The position numbers and the translations under genes were made by a program. A stretch of 64,000 nt of DNA from Cyanophora paradoxa. Lineage: Eukaryota > Glaucocystophyceae > Cyanophorales > Cyanophoraceae. A model generated the notes under the pieces. That model had not been told where the DNA came from, ran no database searches, and saw nothing but the letters and a program-made list of their open reading frames with translations. The stretch covers positions 124,001-188,000 of the forward strand of contig QPMI01000029.1 in assembly GCA_004431415.1 (NCBI GenBank), written 5' to 3'. Shown here one piece after another: positions 1 through 12,700 of this stretch (position 1 is its first letter; every line of letters begins with the position of its first letter).

Positions 1-3000
1 GCCGTCCTGGAAGCGCTCGCTCGTGACCTCCAGATGGACGTCGTACTCGTCGCCGGGCTTCATGCCTGCCCACAAATTGAACCCATCGCGTGGAGTCAGC
101 ACACGCTGGAAGCAGCAATAGAAACGTAAAGACGCTGTGCTCGCCCAAATCCGCTGGAGTGAAGGGGAAGGTGGACGACGTGTCGGCCCCCGCCGGGAGC
201 GTGACCAGCTGACCGGTGAGCTTGTTCCTCACAGTCCACTTGTGTGACTGCTTGCTCGTGAGTCCGGCCGCTGCGGCCGCTGGCCCGCTGTAGCTCGGGT
301 CCGACGTAGGCGCGGAATCAAGGGTAATGGGGCGGGTAGACGAGGCGGTGCGACCACTGGCGGCAGCGCCGTCGGCGCTTGAGCTCGCCCCCGCAATGCG
401 CGCGACGAGGGGCTCAGGCTCGACGATAACCTTGACCGAAACGCTGGAGGCGAGCGCGGGACTCTGCGAGTTGTCCGTCTGCGAGAATGTCGGAGGTCTA
501 AACGCGCGTCTTCGCATTTGAATTATGACGTACGGCAGTGAAGACTGCATCGTAGACGCCGGGGCGGAGCACTCCGGCGGGAATGGCCAGAGTCGGCTTG
601 GTCACGTCGACGGTGGCAGGCAGGGTGACGCCGGAAATGGTCCATTTCGCGCCCATATCAGCCGAGCGAATCCACTGGTAGTCTCCCGAACCAACAGTCA
701 CTGCGCGAAGACGACGTGCACTCTCAGGAATCTACACTCGCGAGTTCAGCGAGTATTTCCAAGTGCGGACGGAAAGCCGGGTCGTCGGTCTTGCAAACGG
801 TGCGCTGCGCGACGGCCTTGACGATCAACTGGCGATCCGGCTTCGAGTAGACAGTCGTGCCCCCATCAACGGAGACTGCGGGGGGCTGCGCATGCAGCGA
901 TATTAGTTTTGACTGTAGGACACGTAGATACAACCAGCATAGTTAGATGCAGAGCTCAGTTTGAAATCAGACGAGCAGACCCGGCCCGCCGACTTGCGGA
1001 AGACCATGTAGAGGGGCTCGGAGCGGCCGCCCAGAAAGTTCTCCGCGACGACGGAGATGTTGTACAGCGTGTCTGCCAGAGACAATGGGCACGCGCGCAC
1101 GTTAGGGGTTGCGTGGCGATCGCGAAAAGCAAGCTTAAGCAAAATTTAAAGGCGCTCTGGGAATTGTAATCACATTAATTATATATCCAGGTACGCAGGA
1201 AATGACAAGCTAATGAAGCGAGAGCGGACCGACGGCAAGGTTCGCCGGAAGGATGCACTCGGGGCCCGTGATCGCCGTGAGATCCACGCCAGTAAGGGGG
1301 ATCAGGTTGCAGACGGGGCTGGAGGATTCGCAGCCCCATTTGTACTTGACCGGGCGCGGGCCGGCACCGGACACGATGGACGCCCGAAGCACAGTACGCC
1401 GACAGACCGCGGTCTCCGAAGGCCACTGCATCGTGTCCAGTGTCAGCGTCACAACATATGTGCACGCATGTGTGTGCTCAGAAAACGCCCCAGAAGGCAG
1501 CTATTAAAAAGAATTCCTTACGGTTCCTTTGATGACCGGAGTCGGAGGGGACGCAGGGGGCTCGACGAGGTCGGGGCCAGGCGTGGAGACGGTGGGGTCG
1601 AGCTCGTGTTTGATGGGCTCGCGGAAGTTCAGCTGCTCCTTGGGCACGATCGTCGCGTCGCTCGAGGTCTGCGCAGATGGATCCGCGGATCGAAATCGCG
1701 ATCAAGCAAGGAGCGATTGCATATCAAACGTTAACAAATAAAACGCGCACGACAAAGACGAGCTTGTTGGGGGCGGCCCAGAAGGCCGTGGCGCCCGTCC
1801 CCAGCTTCTTCGCGTCTACGTCCGTCAGGTACGTCGACGCCGGTACCCGCTCCGCCGTCCGGACGGTGGGTGCCGTGAACGTGACCGCGATTTCGCGACC
1901 TGCGCATGGAATCAACGGCCAGAAACTAGTATCAAACATGAGGAGAAGCAGTCTGATATCTTCCATTTATATATATATATAGAGTCCTGTTAACTGGAGA
2001 CGAAACGTGCAGACCCGTGTTATCAAATTCTGCGCGTTGGATGGCGATCCTCCTCGGGGGCGGGGCTATCGGGCTGGCCGTCGGGCTGGGGCTCGCAGTC
2101 GCGAAAGCGATCGGCGTCGCCGTCGGGCTGGGGCTCGCAGACGGCGTCTCTGTCGGGCTCGGACTCGGGCTCGGGCTCGGGCTTGCAGTCGGGCTCGGAA
2201 TCGGGCTCGGACTCGGGCTTGCAGTCGGGCTCGGACTCGGGCTTGCAGTAGGGCTCGGACTCGGGCTTGCAGTAGGGCTCGGACTCGGGCTTGCAGTAGG
2301 GCTCGGACTCGGGCTTGCAGTAGGGCTCGGACTCGGGCTGGGCGTGGCCGCTGGTACGGCTCCGGGGCACGGAGGTGCAGCCGCACACGTGGACGGTGCC
2401 GAGGTTCCGATGCCAACTGACTCGCGGATAAGAACTTCAGCTCGGGAAACAGAGGGGCGTCCTTGATATTCGCGCACGCGAGACTTTGTACAGGTCGGAC
2501 GATACAACCGTAGGAGAAGCATATGGAAAGCTTGTCTGGCCTCCAAATATCTGGAGCGTGTAGAATTAAATAAAAACTACGGGCTTCATAATTACGAGAG
2601 AGGCTACGTATACGTATACGGCGAGGCGGGCGAGCGCACATAGAGCGAGCACGAGCACTCGTCCGAGTCGTAGGCAACAAAGTATCGCGCCGGCATCAAG
2701 TCGGAAGCATTCGCCAATTTTGTGCTGCCATACCCTCCAGCTGCGTTACCGTTAACGTTGGAGCTCGAGTTCGTAATTCCGGGTTCGATTTGTGAATAAA
2801 AAGGGACTTACATGCCACGTCGATGTATGATGAATAGACGACTTCATTGGTTGCCGCCGTTGCGCCTTTGATGTACCAGAACACAGAGTTCGGAGACCCG
2901 CACGCGCCCATTCCAACTTTTGGAAGTCATAGAACTCGCGTGAGTACGCTGGTGCGAGTATATATATCCAGCATGCAGCGCACTTGTATGGAGCCAGACG

Positions 3001-4217
3001 CCATAAGGTTCATTAGCACCGGGTGCGCCCGTGTCGATAGCCGACACACGGGTCATGACCTTGCTGGACGCAGCCAGATCTAGATCTATCACGCTGCGGG
3101 CCCACATCCACGTGCACGTCAGCCATGCAGTAATTGTGCACGCACATGTTGGACCGAAGCTCACTGCACGTCCGATTTGACGTAATAGTAAGCTGCAAAA
3201 GATGTGAGATTAAATTCATATTGGCAGTAATAGGAGATCGATTGCGAGCAAGTATACAGGCGATAGCCAATTTGCGCATGAGAGCGTACCACTTTCGCCG
3301 CCAAGCAGGTACCACTTGGACCCTGTCTTTCAATTTCAGCGTAAAGACGCGCACACAGAAAGGCACACTCGCCGGATCTCGTGCAGGTGATGTGATACCT
3401 GCGCCGCGACGCGAGGGCCAGCCGCGGACGCATGTCAAGATGTGCCGAGGAACAGCACGTACGTATACGCATACGGGGCCTTGCAATTCGCATTATAGAA
3501 AATCACGCACCGGCCTCCATTCCATGACCCGGGGGTGCTGAGAGTTACTTTCTCGAAATTTGAACCTGTGGCCGACACGTTCAACCTGCATGTGCCACGG
3601 TGAAAACAAAGTCAAAAAGCGCGTTCTAGGCCCTTCCATGGTGGCCAGCGTATGGCGCGCGCAGTCCGGCCGCAGTGCGCGCGTGTGTGTAGCTAAAGAC
3701 TCCGGGAATTAAGACTAAAAGTACGCGATTGCAACGGTGCGGATCATTGGATGCGGGGATCGAGAGCCCTCAGGTGCAACTAGATCAGGACTCACCTCCA
3801 GAGCTCGTTATATCCCTGCTCATGACATTCGATCAGTAATAAGCGTGTATATATGCGGTGATAGCTTTGGTATGTACGCACGTTGAGATCGTCCATTGTG
3901 CCCCCTGTGACCCAGAAGCTCCCTGCAAGTATGTGTGCAGATAGAGCCAGGTGACGCATAATTAGTGTGAAAATATATACGAGTGTCTAGTTTTCGCACC
4001 ACCATACACTGTTGAGCACTGCATATCCGTCATGAGAGGAGGAAATAGATCCAGAGAAAGAAAACGCGATAAATTTCGCTTACAGCGCCGTATCGTCCGC
4101 TTGGCTTGGTGCTCATTCCGCTGAACGATGTCGATGTGTCGTCCGTCAAGCTATGGCTCGCATTATCGACTTTGAAGCTCCATAAGTCGTTAGAGTATCC
4201 GCTCAGCTTCTTCCCTC
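1..4217 (-). CDS. multi-exon kelch-repeat plus REJ-like ectodomain protein (3' end outside window)
   Basis: Leftward gene read through short GT-AG introns. Exons I can place: 4084-4217 (kelch blade, motifs GYSNDLWSF and SGRYGA, 5' splice site GTAAGC), 3882-3922 (FWVTGG), about 3777-3796 (YNELW), 1995-2461 (Ser/Pro-rich linker), 1751-1899, 1522-1668 (49 codons), about 1214-1455, about 903-1080 (YNISVVAENFLGG), about 734-885, 534-700 and from 478 downward (VEPEPLVARIAG, then DGFNLWAGMKPGDEYDVHLE). Repeating motifs of the type PLVARI plus YNI.V.AEN are those of REJ domains of polycystin/egg-jelly receptors. I infer a large secreted or membrane receptor-like protein. The region 2462-3880 must hold more exons I could not fix. 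Near position 120 the frame shifts between two coding stretches, which may be an unseen intron or a base error. Kelch call good, REJ call moderate. Confidence 0.55.
2206..2340 (-). repeat. 24-bp tandem repeat coding a Ser/Pro/Thr linker
   Basis: The unit gggctcggactcgggcttgc plus agta (plus strand) is repeated about five to six times with few changes, then decays on both sides (2066-2205 and 2341-2400). In the leftward reading frame it encodes an eight-residue SPSPSPTA unit that lengthens the linker between the kelch and REJ-like parts. The opposite strand gives a Leu-Gly-rich open frame, which is a shadow. Confidence 0.85.
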
Positions 4218-4879
4218 CTGTCGACGTACACGCGGGGCGCAGTCCGATGCATATGGTCATGATCAAATCATGCCTAACCCCATGTCCCCGGCCCGCCCCG
4301 CGGCTGCGCGCACCAAAGCAGTATATCTGTGCATCGATAACTTTAGTTGCGCTATAGATAGCGTCAGTGGCGCAGCGCGAGCACTCATTATCAATGCAGC
4401 GGCGACGCACTTTGGTGTTTTGTATATCGTAGGAGCATTTGCTATAAAAAACCTGCAACCGGATATCGATCATGCCATGGCTCGGGGGCCGCGGGCACTA
4501 CTGATCATGGTTCTGATAGATATCATCGGATCGCGATCGCGATGGTCTGATTGATGAGCTCGAGAACATTGTGGACGCTAGCTAGCTGTTATTGTTATTA
4601 TTAACACTAGACTACGGAGCAAGGCCAAGGCCGCGCGCGCCGCGGCGGTCCTGCTGGCCATGGCTGCGCGGACCGGGCTGCGCGGACCGAGGTCGATCCG
4701 ATGATCCAGAGGGTGGACGGTGTTGCCAAGGGGGACGAGGAGCTCGCCCCCCCCAGGAGATACGACCGTACAGGCGCGCGGGCAACGCGAAGTTAAAGCC
4801 CTCGGCCGCATCGCATGCAGCAACATTATGATAGGCGGACAGGGACTCGGATCGGGATCCGAACGCGGTCGTCGGAGTT

Positions 4880-5242
4880 GCGCATATTTGTGCGCGCACC
4901 AAGCCCTTCGAACTCGGCACGCAGGGATCTCGAACGAGGACCGCACTTGCCCCCAATCGCCCGTAACCAGAAAACGTTGCAATCTTGGACACCCTCTGGC
5001 AGTAAGATCCGGCCTCTGCGCACCCACAGGAATCGGCGTGAGCGCGGTCGCATGCAGCCGCTGAGCGTGAGCCGCTGATCATGAGCGCGGTCCGTTAGCA
5101 GCGCACCGCAGTCGCCATTCGTCTGCAGAGCCGCGTCCGCACTGAGAAAAGCGATGCCGAAGCTGATCACGATGCTCACGATGACAGCGAGCTCAAACCG
5201 AAGGGCGGCCGCGGGTAGCCATGGCCGTGCACGTGTACACAT
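4880..5242 (-). CDS. possible first exon with signal peptide/TM segment
   Basis: From an ATG at 5242 the leftward frame gives a basic start (MCTRARPW), then a hydrophobic run (FELAVIVSIVISFGIAFLSA) and a Cys-containing region. This is what the N-terminus of the kelch/REJ-like gene downstream would need. No splice join to the kelch exon at 4217 could be fixed, and the segment between 4220 and 4880 shows no clear domain, so this is a suggestion only. Confidence 0.25.
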
Positions 5243-5605
5243 GGCTGTACGCTGATCATGACTGGTCATCGCTGCGCGGGATTCGCGGCGGGGCCGAACA
5301 TTAATATTGACAGCTAGCGCGCGCTGCATGCATGCGAATATGCCTAGCTCAAGATCTGATACTCAGGTCGCTAGCTATAGATGCGTATATAGTGCGTAGG
5401 CTGGATATAAACCTCTAGATCTGCGCATGCGATCTCGCGCTCGCGCGCACATCGAGCTCGCGATCGTGCGCCGGTGCCTGTGCCGCGGTGCTGCCGCAGT
5501 GCGCGCGGGTGCCGCAGTGCTGCGCATGCTGCCGCCCGGCGTGCCGGAACCCCGCGGCCGCGGGCTGTCCCCAGTGACTCCACTATGACTCTATGAGTCC
5601 ACATG

Positions 5606-5903
5606 TACCGTGTACTACTACTACGGTAACAGGAAAATACTGGACGTTGAAAAATAGTGGAGCCGGAAATCTACTAAGTCCACTAATCTTGGACTGAAAT
5701 CTAATTCCCTGATGGTAAGCGGCCTCAATACTATACCGGTACCCCCCACAATTATAATTACAGCTCCATACAAGTCTGAAACTTTTAATTTACGATCCAC
5801 TAATTTCGGGCTCCAGTATTATGCCAATTTGTTTAAAGGGAGGGCCAAATTTTACGATCCACTTATTTCCGATCTGGTATTTTCCTGAACATGAAACACG
5901 GTA
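5606..5903. mobile_element. MITE-like element, copy D
   Basis: Flanked by TA on both sides. Left end CCGTGTACTA, then caggaaaatac; the right end is the inverted counterpart (gtattttcctg, then acacgg). Inside are repeated cactaat / agtggat motifs and, in inverse orientation, the core ggggggta...cttgtatgg that is also present in copies A, B and E. AT-rich against GC-rich surroundings, no coding capacity. Confidence 0.7.
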
Positions 5904-6049
5904 CCGGTACAGTGCCACGGTGAGAGTCCACATTATGGGAGTATATTTTCAAGGCCGATAGGCTTATAATTACAGCCTGCAGTACAGGACTCCGACGGTC
6001 ACCGGCCCGGCGGGTCCGGATCCGGGATCGGAATCATCGTTGCATCGGA

Positions 6050-6690
6050 CAGATCTGGAGTCTGGACTCCGGGACTCGACTCACTCGAGCCACTCGATGC
6101 GCATGAGCGCACGTGCCACAGTGCTGACTCTGCAGTGAGTCTGCACTGAGCTCGAGTCGAGTCTGCAGAGTCTGCACTGACTCTGCAGTGTCTGCACTGA
6201 GTCTGCACTGACTCTGCAGGTGTGACTGCCTGCACAGTCTGCACTACTCTGCAGTGAGTCTGCACTGCTGAGTCAGTGGGGACTCAGTGCTGAGTCACTG
6301 CTGACTCAGTGCTGATCATGATTCATGAGTGCCCGGGGGGCCGGCGGGGGCCGGAATCGACTCGGCGACGACTCGGCGTCGAGTCGGCGAGTCGGGACTC
6401 GGGAGTTAAAAAAAAATTTTGAACCGTGTTTTTCGTTTAAATTCTCAGAGTCTCGAGTTTTGTACATGCATATGTAAATGCAGATCCCGATTAATATTCC
6501 CGACTCTACCGGCTGGTAATTTCCCGAGTCACGGAGTCCCGACTCCCGACAGGACCCGACTCCCGAGCCCCTCGGACTCTGGCTCGGAGGGCCGAGTCCC
6601 GACTCCCGAGTCCCGACTCCCGAGTGCCACGTCCGTTGGAGACTCGAAGAGTCGCCGAGTCACGTCAGAGCCTCCAGCTCGAGTCGGAGA
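6050..6690. repeat. low-complexity GAGTC/GACTC and CTGCA tracts
   Basis: 6050-6320 is built from interleaved ctgcactga / gagtctgcag words, and 6350-6690 from gagtcccgactc words. Both are palindrome-rich. No gene is visible. The same pentamer style continues into MITE copy A at 6702. Confidence 0.7.
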
Positions 6691-6701
6691 CTGGTACCGT
6701 A

Positions 6702-6966
6702 TACCGTGTAACACTAAATTAACAGCCCGTTAATTAACAGGTTATAAAATCTGGCCCTCCCTTAGGCGAAATAACAGAGTCCCAAATTAACAGACTGAAA
6801 CATTTGGGCTTGTATGGGGCGGTAATCTTGGGGGGTAGATTGTATGGGACGACTGAACAGGAGCGAATTAGCAGAGTCCCAAATTAACAGACTGTGTCAA
6901 ATTTTCGGTCTGTTAATTTAGGACTCTGTTAATTAAGTGAGTCCAGTAATTATGTGTTACACGGTA
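6702..6966. mobile_element. MITE-like element, copy A
   Basis: TA-flanked element with an 11-bp perfect terminal inverted repeat CCGTGTAACAC (13 bp if the TA is counted). The interior carries three direct and inverted copies of agtcccaaattaacagac and the core cttgtatggggcggtaat followed by ggggggta. No open frame of interest. Confidence 0.8.
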
Positions 6967-7168
6967 CTAGTACGTACCGTGACTACTACTACCGTCACGA
7001 CGTACTGGTACCTGGCACTACCTGCAGGCTGCAGGCTGCAGCCTGCACTGCCCTGCAGCTGGCCATGCCATGATGGAGGGCCATTGGCCATGGAGGCTGG
7101 AGAAGGCCCCTACTACTAGGCTACTACTACTAGGCTACTAGCCTAGTAGTCCCCGAGGGGTTCCGAAA

Positions 7169-7690
7169 GACAAGCGAGTCCCTGCGGAGCAGGAGTACCA
7201 TGGCCTTGGGTGTTGGGGCTTCGAGGCGTGAGGGTGGCAGTGTGGGCACTGTGTGGCACACTGGCACCGTGGCAGGCACTGGCAGCTCTTTGCGAGTTGT
7301 TTTTAAACGGGGGCAGATCAATTAGCCGCTCGCAATTGAAAGAATTGTTGGCAATCGTACGCGTTTGACGAACGTTTGGCCGATCACAACATCAATGATT
7401 GAATCACCAAAAAACTCTGTTCGTGTGAATCGCGATCGACGATCGATCAACGTCGACGTGAAGACGGCCGATTGGGCCCCGCATCGATATCTGTACACTT
7501 ACAGCACAGTTCTGTACCCTCTCACTTGAGTGTGTACCCTTGCCGAGTGGACCCCCCTATTTCTCCTCCCCCCTCCACCGTAACCGCGCGCGATTGCGGG
7601 CCCCGTTTTAAAACAAAGAGCGGCCACCCTCACGCCTTGAGACCCCAAGACCCAAGGCCACTCCTGCTCCGCAGGGACTCGCTTGTTTCA
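7169..7690. mobile_element. foldback element with long inverted repeats
   Basis: 7169-7315 and 7601-7690 are inverted copies of each other: acaagcgagtccctgcggag, then the ggccttggg, ggcgtgagggtggc and gtttt(t/a)aaacgggg blocks, with indels. The centre (about 7316-7600) is unique and non-coding. This is the form of a foldback or TIR-type non-autonomous transposon; no transposase is present. Confidence 0.6.
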
Positions 7691-8010
7691 AGTTATTATC
7701 AACGTATATACGTATGTAAATAACATTGTCTTCAGGCCACGGTAGTCGTTGGCTAGTGTACATTAAGCGCACAGACAGCAGTTGCGCTAGTTGCGGCATT
7801 TACGTCTTTACGTCGACGTACGCGTCGACGCTCGCCGAGGCTGAGCTTCAAAGGCTAAAACATGCTCAAGCTTGATACCGCCGCGGGGACCTTCTATATA
7901 TAGCTAGATATCGTTTCCCTCCTCGTCTTTGGCATTTCGCCGCTCGGCCCGTCAGCGCGCCAGCCCAACAACCACCCCGGCCCCAGCCCGCCGCCGCCTC
8001 TCTACATATA
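7691..8010. repeat. dispersed repeat, inverted copy at 29270-29662
   Basis: Segments such as taaataacattgtcttcagg, ggccacggtagtcgttggc, tgataccgccgcggggacct and cctcgtctttggcatttcgc reappear reverse-complemented at 29270-29662, about 21 kb away. No coding potential is seen in either copy. Confidence 0.7.
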
Positions 8011-8999
8011 AGCCACTCTAGCCTATCATAGTATGGTCAAGCGTGACCCAGGCTCCTGTGCGCGGGCCAAGGCAGGTCGGACGCGGCGGATTGCGCATAC
8101 CGCAGACTCCCGGAGAGAGTCCGCAGTGCGCGCGCCATGCCATGATGGCAGGTCGGCCCCACTAGTGCTCAGAGGGATGGAGGAGTTGATCGAGGGGTGG
8201 GCGCATGGGACTGGCTATAGCTACGGCTATCACCGAAAACCATGTCTCCCCCACTCAGGCGAACCTCCCATATTGAGCGACCCATGGCCGGCATCTGGCT
8301 AGCATCTTCGGCTACTAGGCTAGTTAGCTGATCGGTCGGAAGGGCACGTCACGTAGAACATTGGTATATGTGCCGTGGTGTACCAATGCTACGTCGACGT
8401 CCACTTTTGCAAAAAAAGGGCCATATGCATGGCAGGTCGGACGTCCGACGGCCGATGCCGCACGCCACGCGATCGTCGCTTAGCTGCAGGTGCTTCTCGA
8501 TCGCATAATCATGAATTTTCATTTCGATTTCTGCGCGCAAATTTCTTTCGGTACGTGTACGCGGAACCTTCGGGACGTTGACGTCATCAGCAAATGCATG
8601 TGCTAGTATGGGGGCTGCCGGGGCCCGGGGAGCTTGCCCCCCGGCCCCTGAGTGTTGTCTTTTGAACGATTCGAGTCTCAGAGTCTAATCGTCGACCGTG
8701 TGGTCAAGTCAAAGAAAAGTTGACTCAGTGAGCTAGCCTTCAAGCTTGCGGGCCAAGCTGCGGCTACTCATCAGCCTGGGCCGCGCGGCCTACTAGTCAC
8801 TGAGTAAATTGCCGCCCAATGATCCAGTACTAGTTTGAGAAATTTTTAATTATAAATGCTTTCCTCGCGGATCAGACCTCGTTAAGATTCTTCAAGCTTG
8901 AAAAGCTTAAGGCGAGCGTAAACGCGAGCCAGAACCGAGCCGCTGAGCGTCACGGCGTTACCGAGGCATATATATCCGATTGATTCGCATAGTGCTAGC
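8011..8999. other. intergenic, nothing recognised
   Basis: Short palindromes (ccatgccatgatgg, gctagc, tctagt) and open frames without domain signal or splice sites. I see no gene, RNA or clear element. Confidence 0.4.
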
Positions 9000-9480
9000 G
9001 CTGCATTCCTGGGATTCTTGGCCGAAATGGGGGAATTCCTCGGATGGGGACAACGCTGCAGCTGCAGGAACAAAGAAATGGAAACGCTGAAACGGCTGAA
9101 CTTCGAGATCTGTACATCCGTAGCCTGTAGGCCGCCGTCGCCCTCGCCGCCGCCGCTGCAGCCAGCGCGCGCGCACGTTCACGGTCCCAGGTCCGTCTTC
9201 GGCCGGCGGTGGCCACGACCACGACCGCCCGCGGCCGCACACCGACGCCCAGCCTCGGCCTCGGCCTCAGCCGTCGTCCCGCGGGGCCGGCTCCGCCCGG
9301 ATCCCCCCGCCCTCCGCCCCCGCCCCCGCCCCCGCCCCCGCCCCCAGCCCCGCGAGGGCCCAGGGGCCCCCGCGGCCGGGCCCGCCCCGCCCCCCGCCTC
9401 GCCCCCCGCCTCCTCCTCGCGCTCGGGCCCGTGCGAGCGCGGGTCGAAGTCGCTCTCGAAGGGGTGCACGTCCCCTGCAA
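9000..9480 (-). CDS. possible Gly/Arg-rich exon, unknown
   Basis: A polypyrimidine tract ending in ctttgcag at 9481-9500 is followed leftward by an open frame beginning GDVHPFESDFDPR and continuing into a Gly/Arg/Ala-rich tail. It lies 300 bp beyond the ABCC terminal exon. It may be the last exon of a separate gene or a chance frame in GC-rich DNA; codon content is low-complexity. Confidence 0.2.
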
Positions 9481-9721
9481 AGATGTCAGCAGCAGAAAAA
9501 GGAGAAGAGGCGTCAGCCGACGATTAGAAATTAAATAGTATCGGACTCGCGATCGATAGGATTCCAGCGTAGTTCTTCAGGAGCGCATGAGAAGCATGCG
9601 AGGCTCTACATCAAATCTCACAGTGCAAGTCCTTAGCGTAAGGAACTTAAAAGGAACTTAAAAAGGAATTTAGCGTAAGCTCCATCATCAGGCTAAATCA
9701 AGTTCAAGATTAATTTATTTT

Positions 9722-9766
9722 ACTACCTACGGGGGGCTCGCCCCATGCACTGTAGTCTCTCAAAAA
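9722..9766 (+). repeat. retroelement 3' tail copy (hairpin plus A-run)
   Basis: ctacctacggggggctcgcc, then a variable loop flank, then ctgtagtctctcaaaaaa. It matches the 3' tail of the retroposed element at 37142-39068 on the other strand and keeps the hairpin (ctacggGGGGctcgCCCC...ctgtag), with G-U pairing where the sequence differs. Confidence 0.65.
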
Positions 9767-9781
9767 AGCTTAATTTATATA

Positions 9782-12700
9782 TTAAAAGTCCCATGTCTCA
9801 TCGAAATCAAAGCCCGCACCGCCGTGGAGGAGGTGGATGAGGAATCCGTCCTCGCGGTCGCGCGCGGCGTGCGCCTGGGGCGGAGAGGGCCGCGGCAGCC
9901 GCGGCGGGCTCGGCGCCGGCGGCCGCAGCGGCGTCGGGCACCGCGCCGCCCGCCGCAGCGCCTGCGCGGGCGGCGTCAGCGTCAGCATCAGGGGAAGAGA
10001 TCGATGGGATCGGGGTGGGGCGAAGCGGGGCGGGGCGCGTGCACGCACGCCCTTCTAATTATGCCCTAAATATATATATATATAGTTCTTCTAAATTTGG
10101 ATCTTTAGTTACGACTCCTCTGGACGGGCTAAGGAATGTGATCGAAGCTCACAGCGGAGGCTATTTATCATCTATCCTCCTTTGGCGGATCTGATTGGGC
10201 GCCCTCTATCCTCCTCGGCGATCTGATTGGGCGCCGCGCTCCTGATTGGGGATCTGATTTTTTTCATCTATCCTCCTCTATCCTCCCCGGCGCCCTGTAA
10301 ACGCGTTCTTCTATTTTTGGATCTGACTTTGACGGGGCGGGGCGGGGGCGGGGACTAGATGGGAGCGGGGCGGGGCGGGGCGCGAGCTCTCTAGAAAACG
10401 GCGGGGGGGCGGGGTTCTCGATGGAAGGGCGGGGCTTTGCGGGGCGGGGCGGGGCGGGGCGCACGGCGGCGGGCAGGCCGCTCTCTGCGACGAGGCGCGA
10501 GAAGTGCGACCCGGGGTCTGCCGAAGGGGGCGGGAGCGGGGCGGGGCGGGCCGGGGCCGAGCGTCAGCCGGCGCCAAAGGGCGGGGCGCGGGGCAGAAGG
10601 GGACGGTAGCCGGGGGCTCCGGGAGCGAGGGGCCCGGGCGCTCAACGGCAATAGCGGTCGCTGAGGACGAGACGACGAGGCGGAGCGTTCTCTATCCTTG
10701 GACCTTCTCTATCCTTCTCTCCACCTCTATCCTCCTCCTCCTCGGCGCCGGCTCCGGCTTCGGCGCCTCGCCCAAGGGGGCATGTGGGGGGGGCACCGGA
10801 GAGGAGGCGCGCAGGCGAGTCGTACTCCACGGCGATCCCCCTGCAGGCGGCGGCCGCGGCCCGCGGTCAGCGGCGGGCATCCCGCTTGAGACGGGCCGGC
10901 CGAGCTCGAGCACACGGGCAAAACGCTGAAGGAGCCTTCTAAGTATTTACTTCGTGGTCTAGCTCTTTTCGAGGCAAGGGCGCGGGGGGGCGTACCCGTC
11001 CATGAAGAGGATGCGGTCGGAGTGGATGATCGTGTCCAGCCGGTGCGCGATCTGCGGGGGAGGCGGGGGGGCGAGAGGCGGGCCATGTCTGTCTGCTGGG
11101 GCCGGGGCCGGGGCGGGGGCCGGGGCCGGGGCGGGCGCCGGGCGGCGGGGGGGCACCTGGAGGATGGTGCAGCCGGCGAACTCGCGGTCGATCGTCTCCA
11201 CGATCAGCCGCTCCGTCTGCCGGGGAGGGAAGGTCGGCGGCTAGACAGCCAGGCGAGGCGCCCCCCGGTATGCGCAGCAGAAGTCGAAGGCAGCGCTAGG
11301 CCTCGAGCTGGGGCCGGGCCGGGGCGCCGCGCGCGCACGGCGGGGTCGACGGCGGCGGTGGCCTCGTCGAGCACGAGCACGCGCGCCCGCCGCAGCGCCA
11401 CCCGCCCCAGGCACAGCAGCTGGGGGGGGGGGGGGGGGGGGGGGGGGTGAGTGGGGGGGGGAGGGGCGGAGGGGGCACCTGCTTCATCCCCAGGCTCCAG
11501 TTGCCGCCGCCCTCTGCGGACACACGCTCGGGTGAGACAGTCTTTGGGGAGTTTGAAGCTAGAGCCTTTTAGCTCAGAAAGCGAAGAGTCGGGGCGGGGG
11601 CGGGGGGGGGGGAAGGGGGAGGGGGAGGGGGTACCGGAGACGGGGGCGTCGAGGGCGCCGGGGCACGAGGCGACGAACTCCCGCAGGTGCGCCACCTGCG
11701 AGGGGGGCTCACCCGAGCTCAAACGGAGCTAAAGAGGAGCCGAAACAAGTGACGCTAAGAAGCCCAGCCGCTAGCAAGCCCAGAAGTGACGCTAGAACAT
11801 TGAAAGGAGCTAGCAAGATCTGAACAAGAAGAAGATCTAGATCTAACATAAGGAAGCGGAGTCTGATCCGAGAGGAAGGGGCTTCGGGCCGCGATCGCGC
11901 CTCGAGGGCGCCAGATCTACATGCCGACCTCGAAGGGAAGCCAAGAGGCTGCTCTAAGAAGCCAAGCCAAGAAGCCAGCTATAAGCTGGGAAGCCAAGAA
12001 ACCCGAACCGGCAAAAGGGACCCTAAGAAGAAACGCTAAGCAAACAAGCCAAGGGCCGCACCTCGAGGGCGCGCCAGAGGTCGGCTTCGGAGTGGCGCCC
12101 GAGGGGGTCCAGGTTGCTCCGCACCGTCCCCCGGAACATCACCGGCTCTGTCGGGAGGGCGGGAGGGGGGGAGGCGCGTCAGCGAGGGGGCACCAGATGG
12201 GCGAAGAAGGAGGAGGAGGAGGAGGAGGAGGAGGAGTAGGCGCTGGCTAGGCATGGTGGGCGAGATTCAGGTTGGCGAGGAGGAGTCGGGCGGGGTGGGT
12301 GAGGGCGGAGGAGGAGGAGGCGCTAGCTAGATAGCTCGCTCGCTCGCGAGCAGTGGGCCTAGACCTCCTGGGTCTGGGCGGGGCGGGGCGGGGTGGGCGG
12401 GCCCTGGGGGATGCGCAGCTCGTGCGGCCCGTGTGGGCGGGGCGGGGTGGGCGCGCCCAAAGGAGGCGCTAGCTTCTTAGCTAGGCTTCTCGCGGGGCGA
12501 AGCGTAAGGCCAAAGGCCAAAGGAGGCGCTAGCTCGCGCGCAGTGGGCTTCTCTAGGAGAAGGCGGGGGCGGGGTGCCGGTGCGCGCCCTGGGGGATGAT
12601 GGCGATGCGGGGGCGGAGCTCGTGCAGCGGCAGCGTCGCCAGGTCCACCTGCAGACGGAGGCGAAGGGAACGTAAGGAAGACTCCGCTAGAGCGGCTAGA

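Noticed and set aside
2007-2466. Rightward Leu/Gly-rich open frames
   Set aside because: They are the opposite strand of the Ser/Pro linker repeat; the leftward strand has splice sites and continuous domains on both sides.
1-4217. Assignment as a polycystin channel
   Set aside because: REJ-like motifs are present but no PLAT domain or channel TM segments are visible within the window; only an ectodomain is supported.
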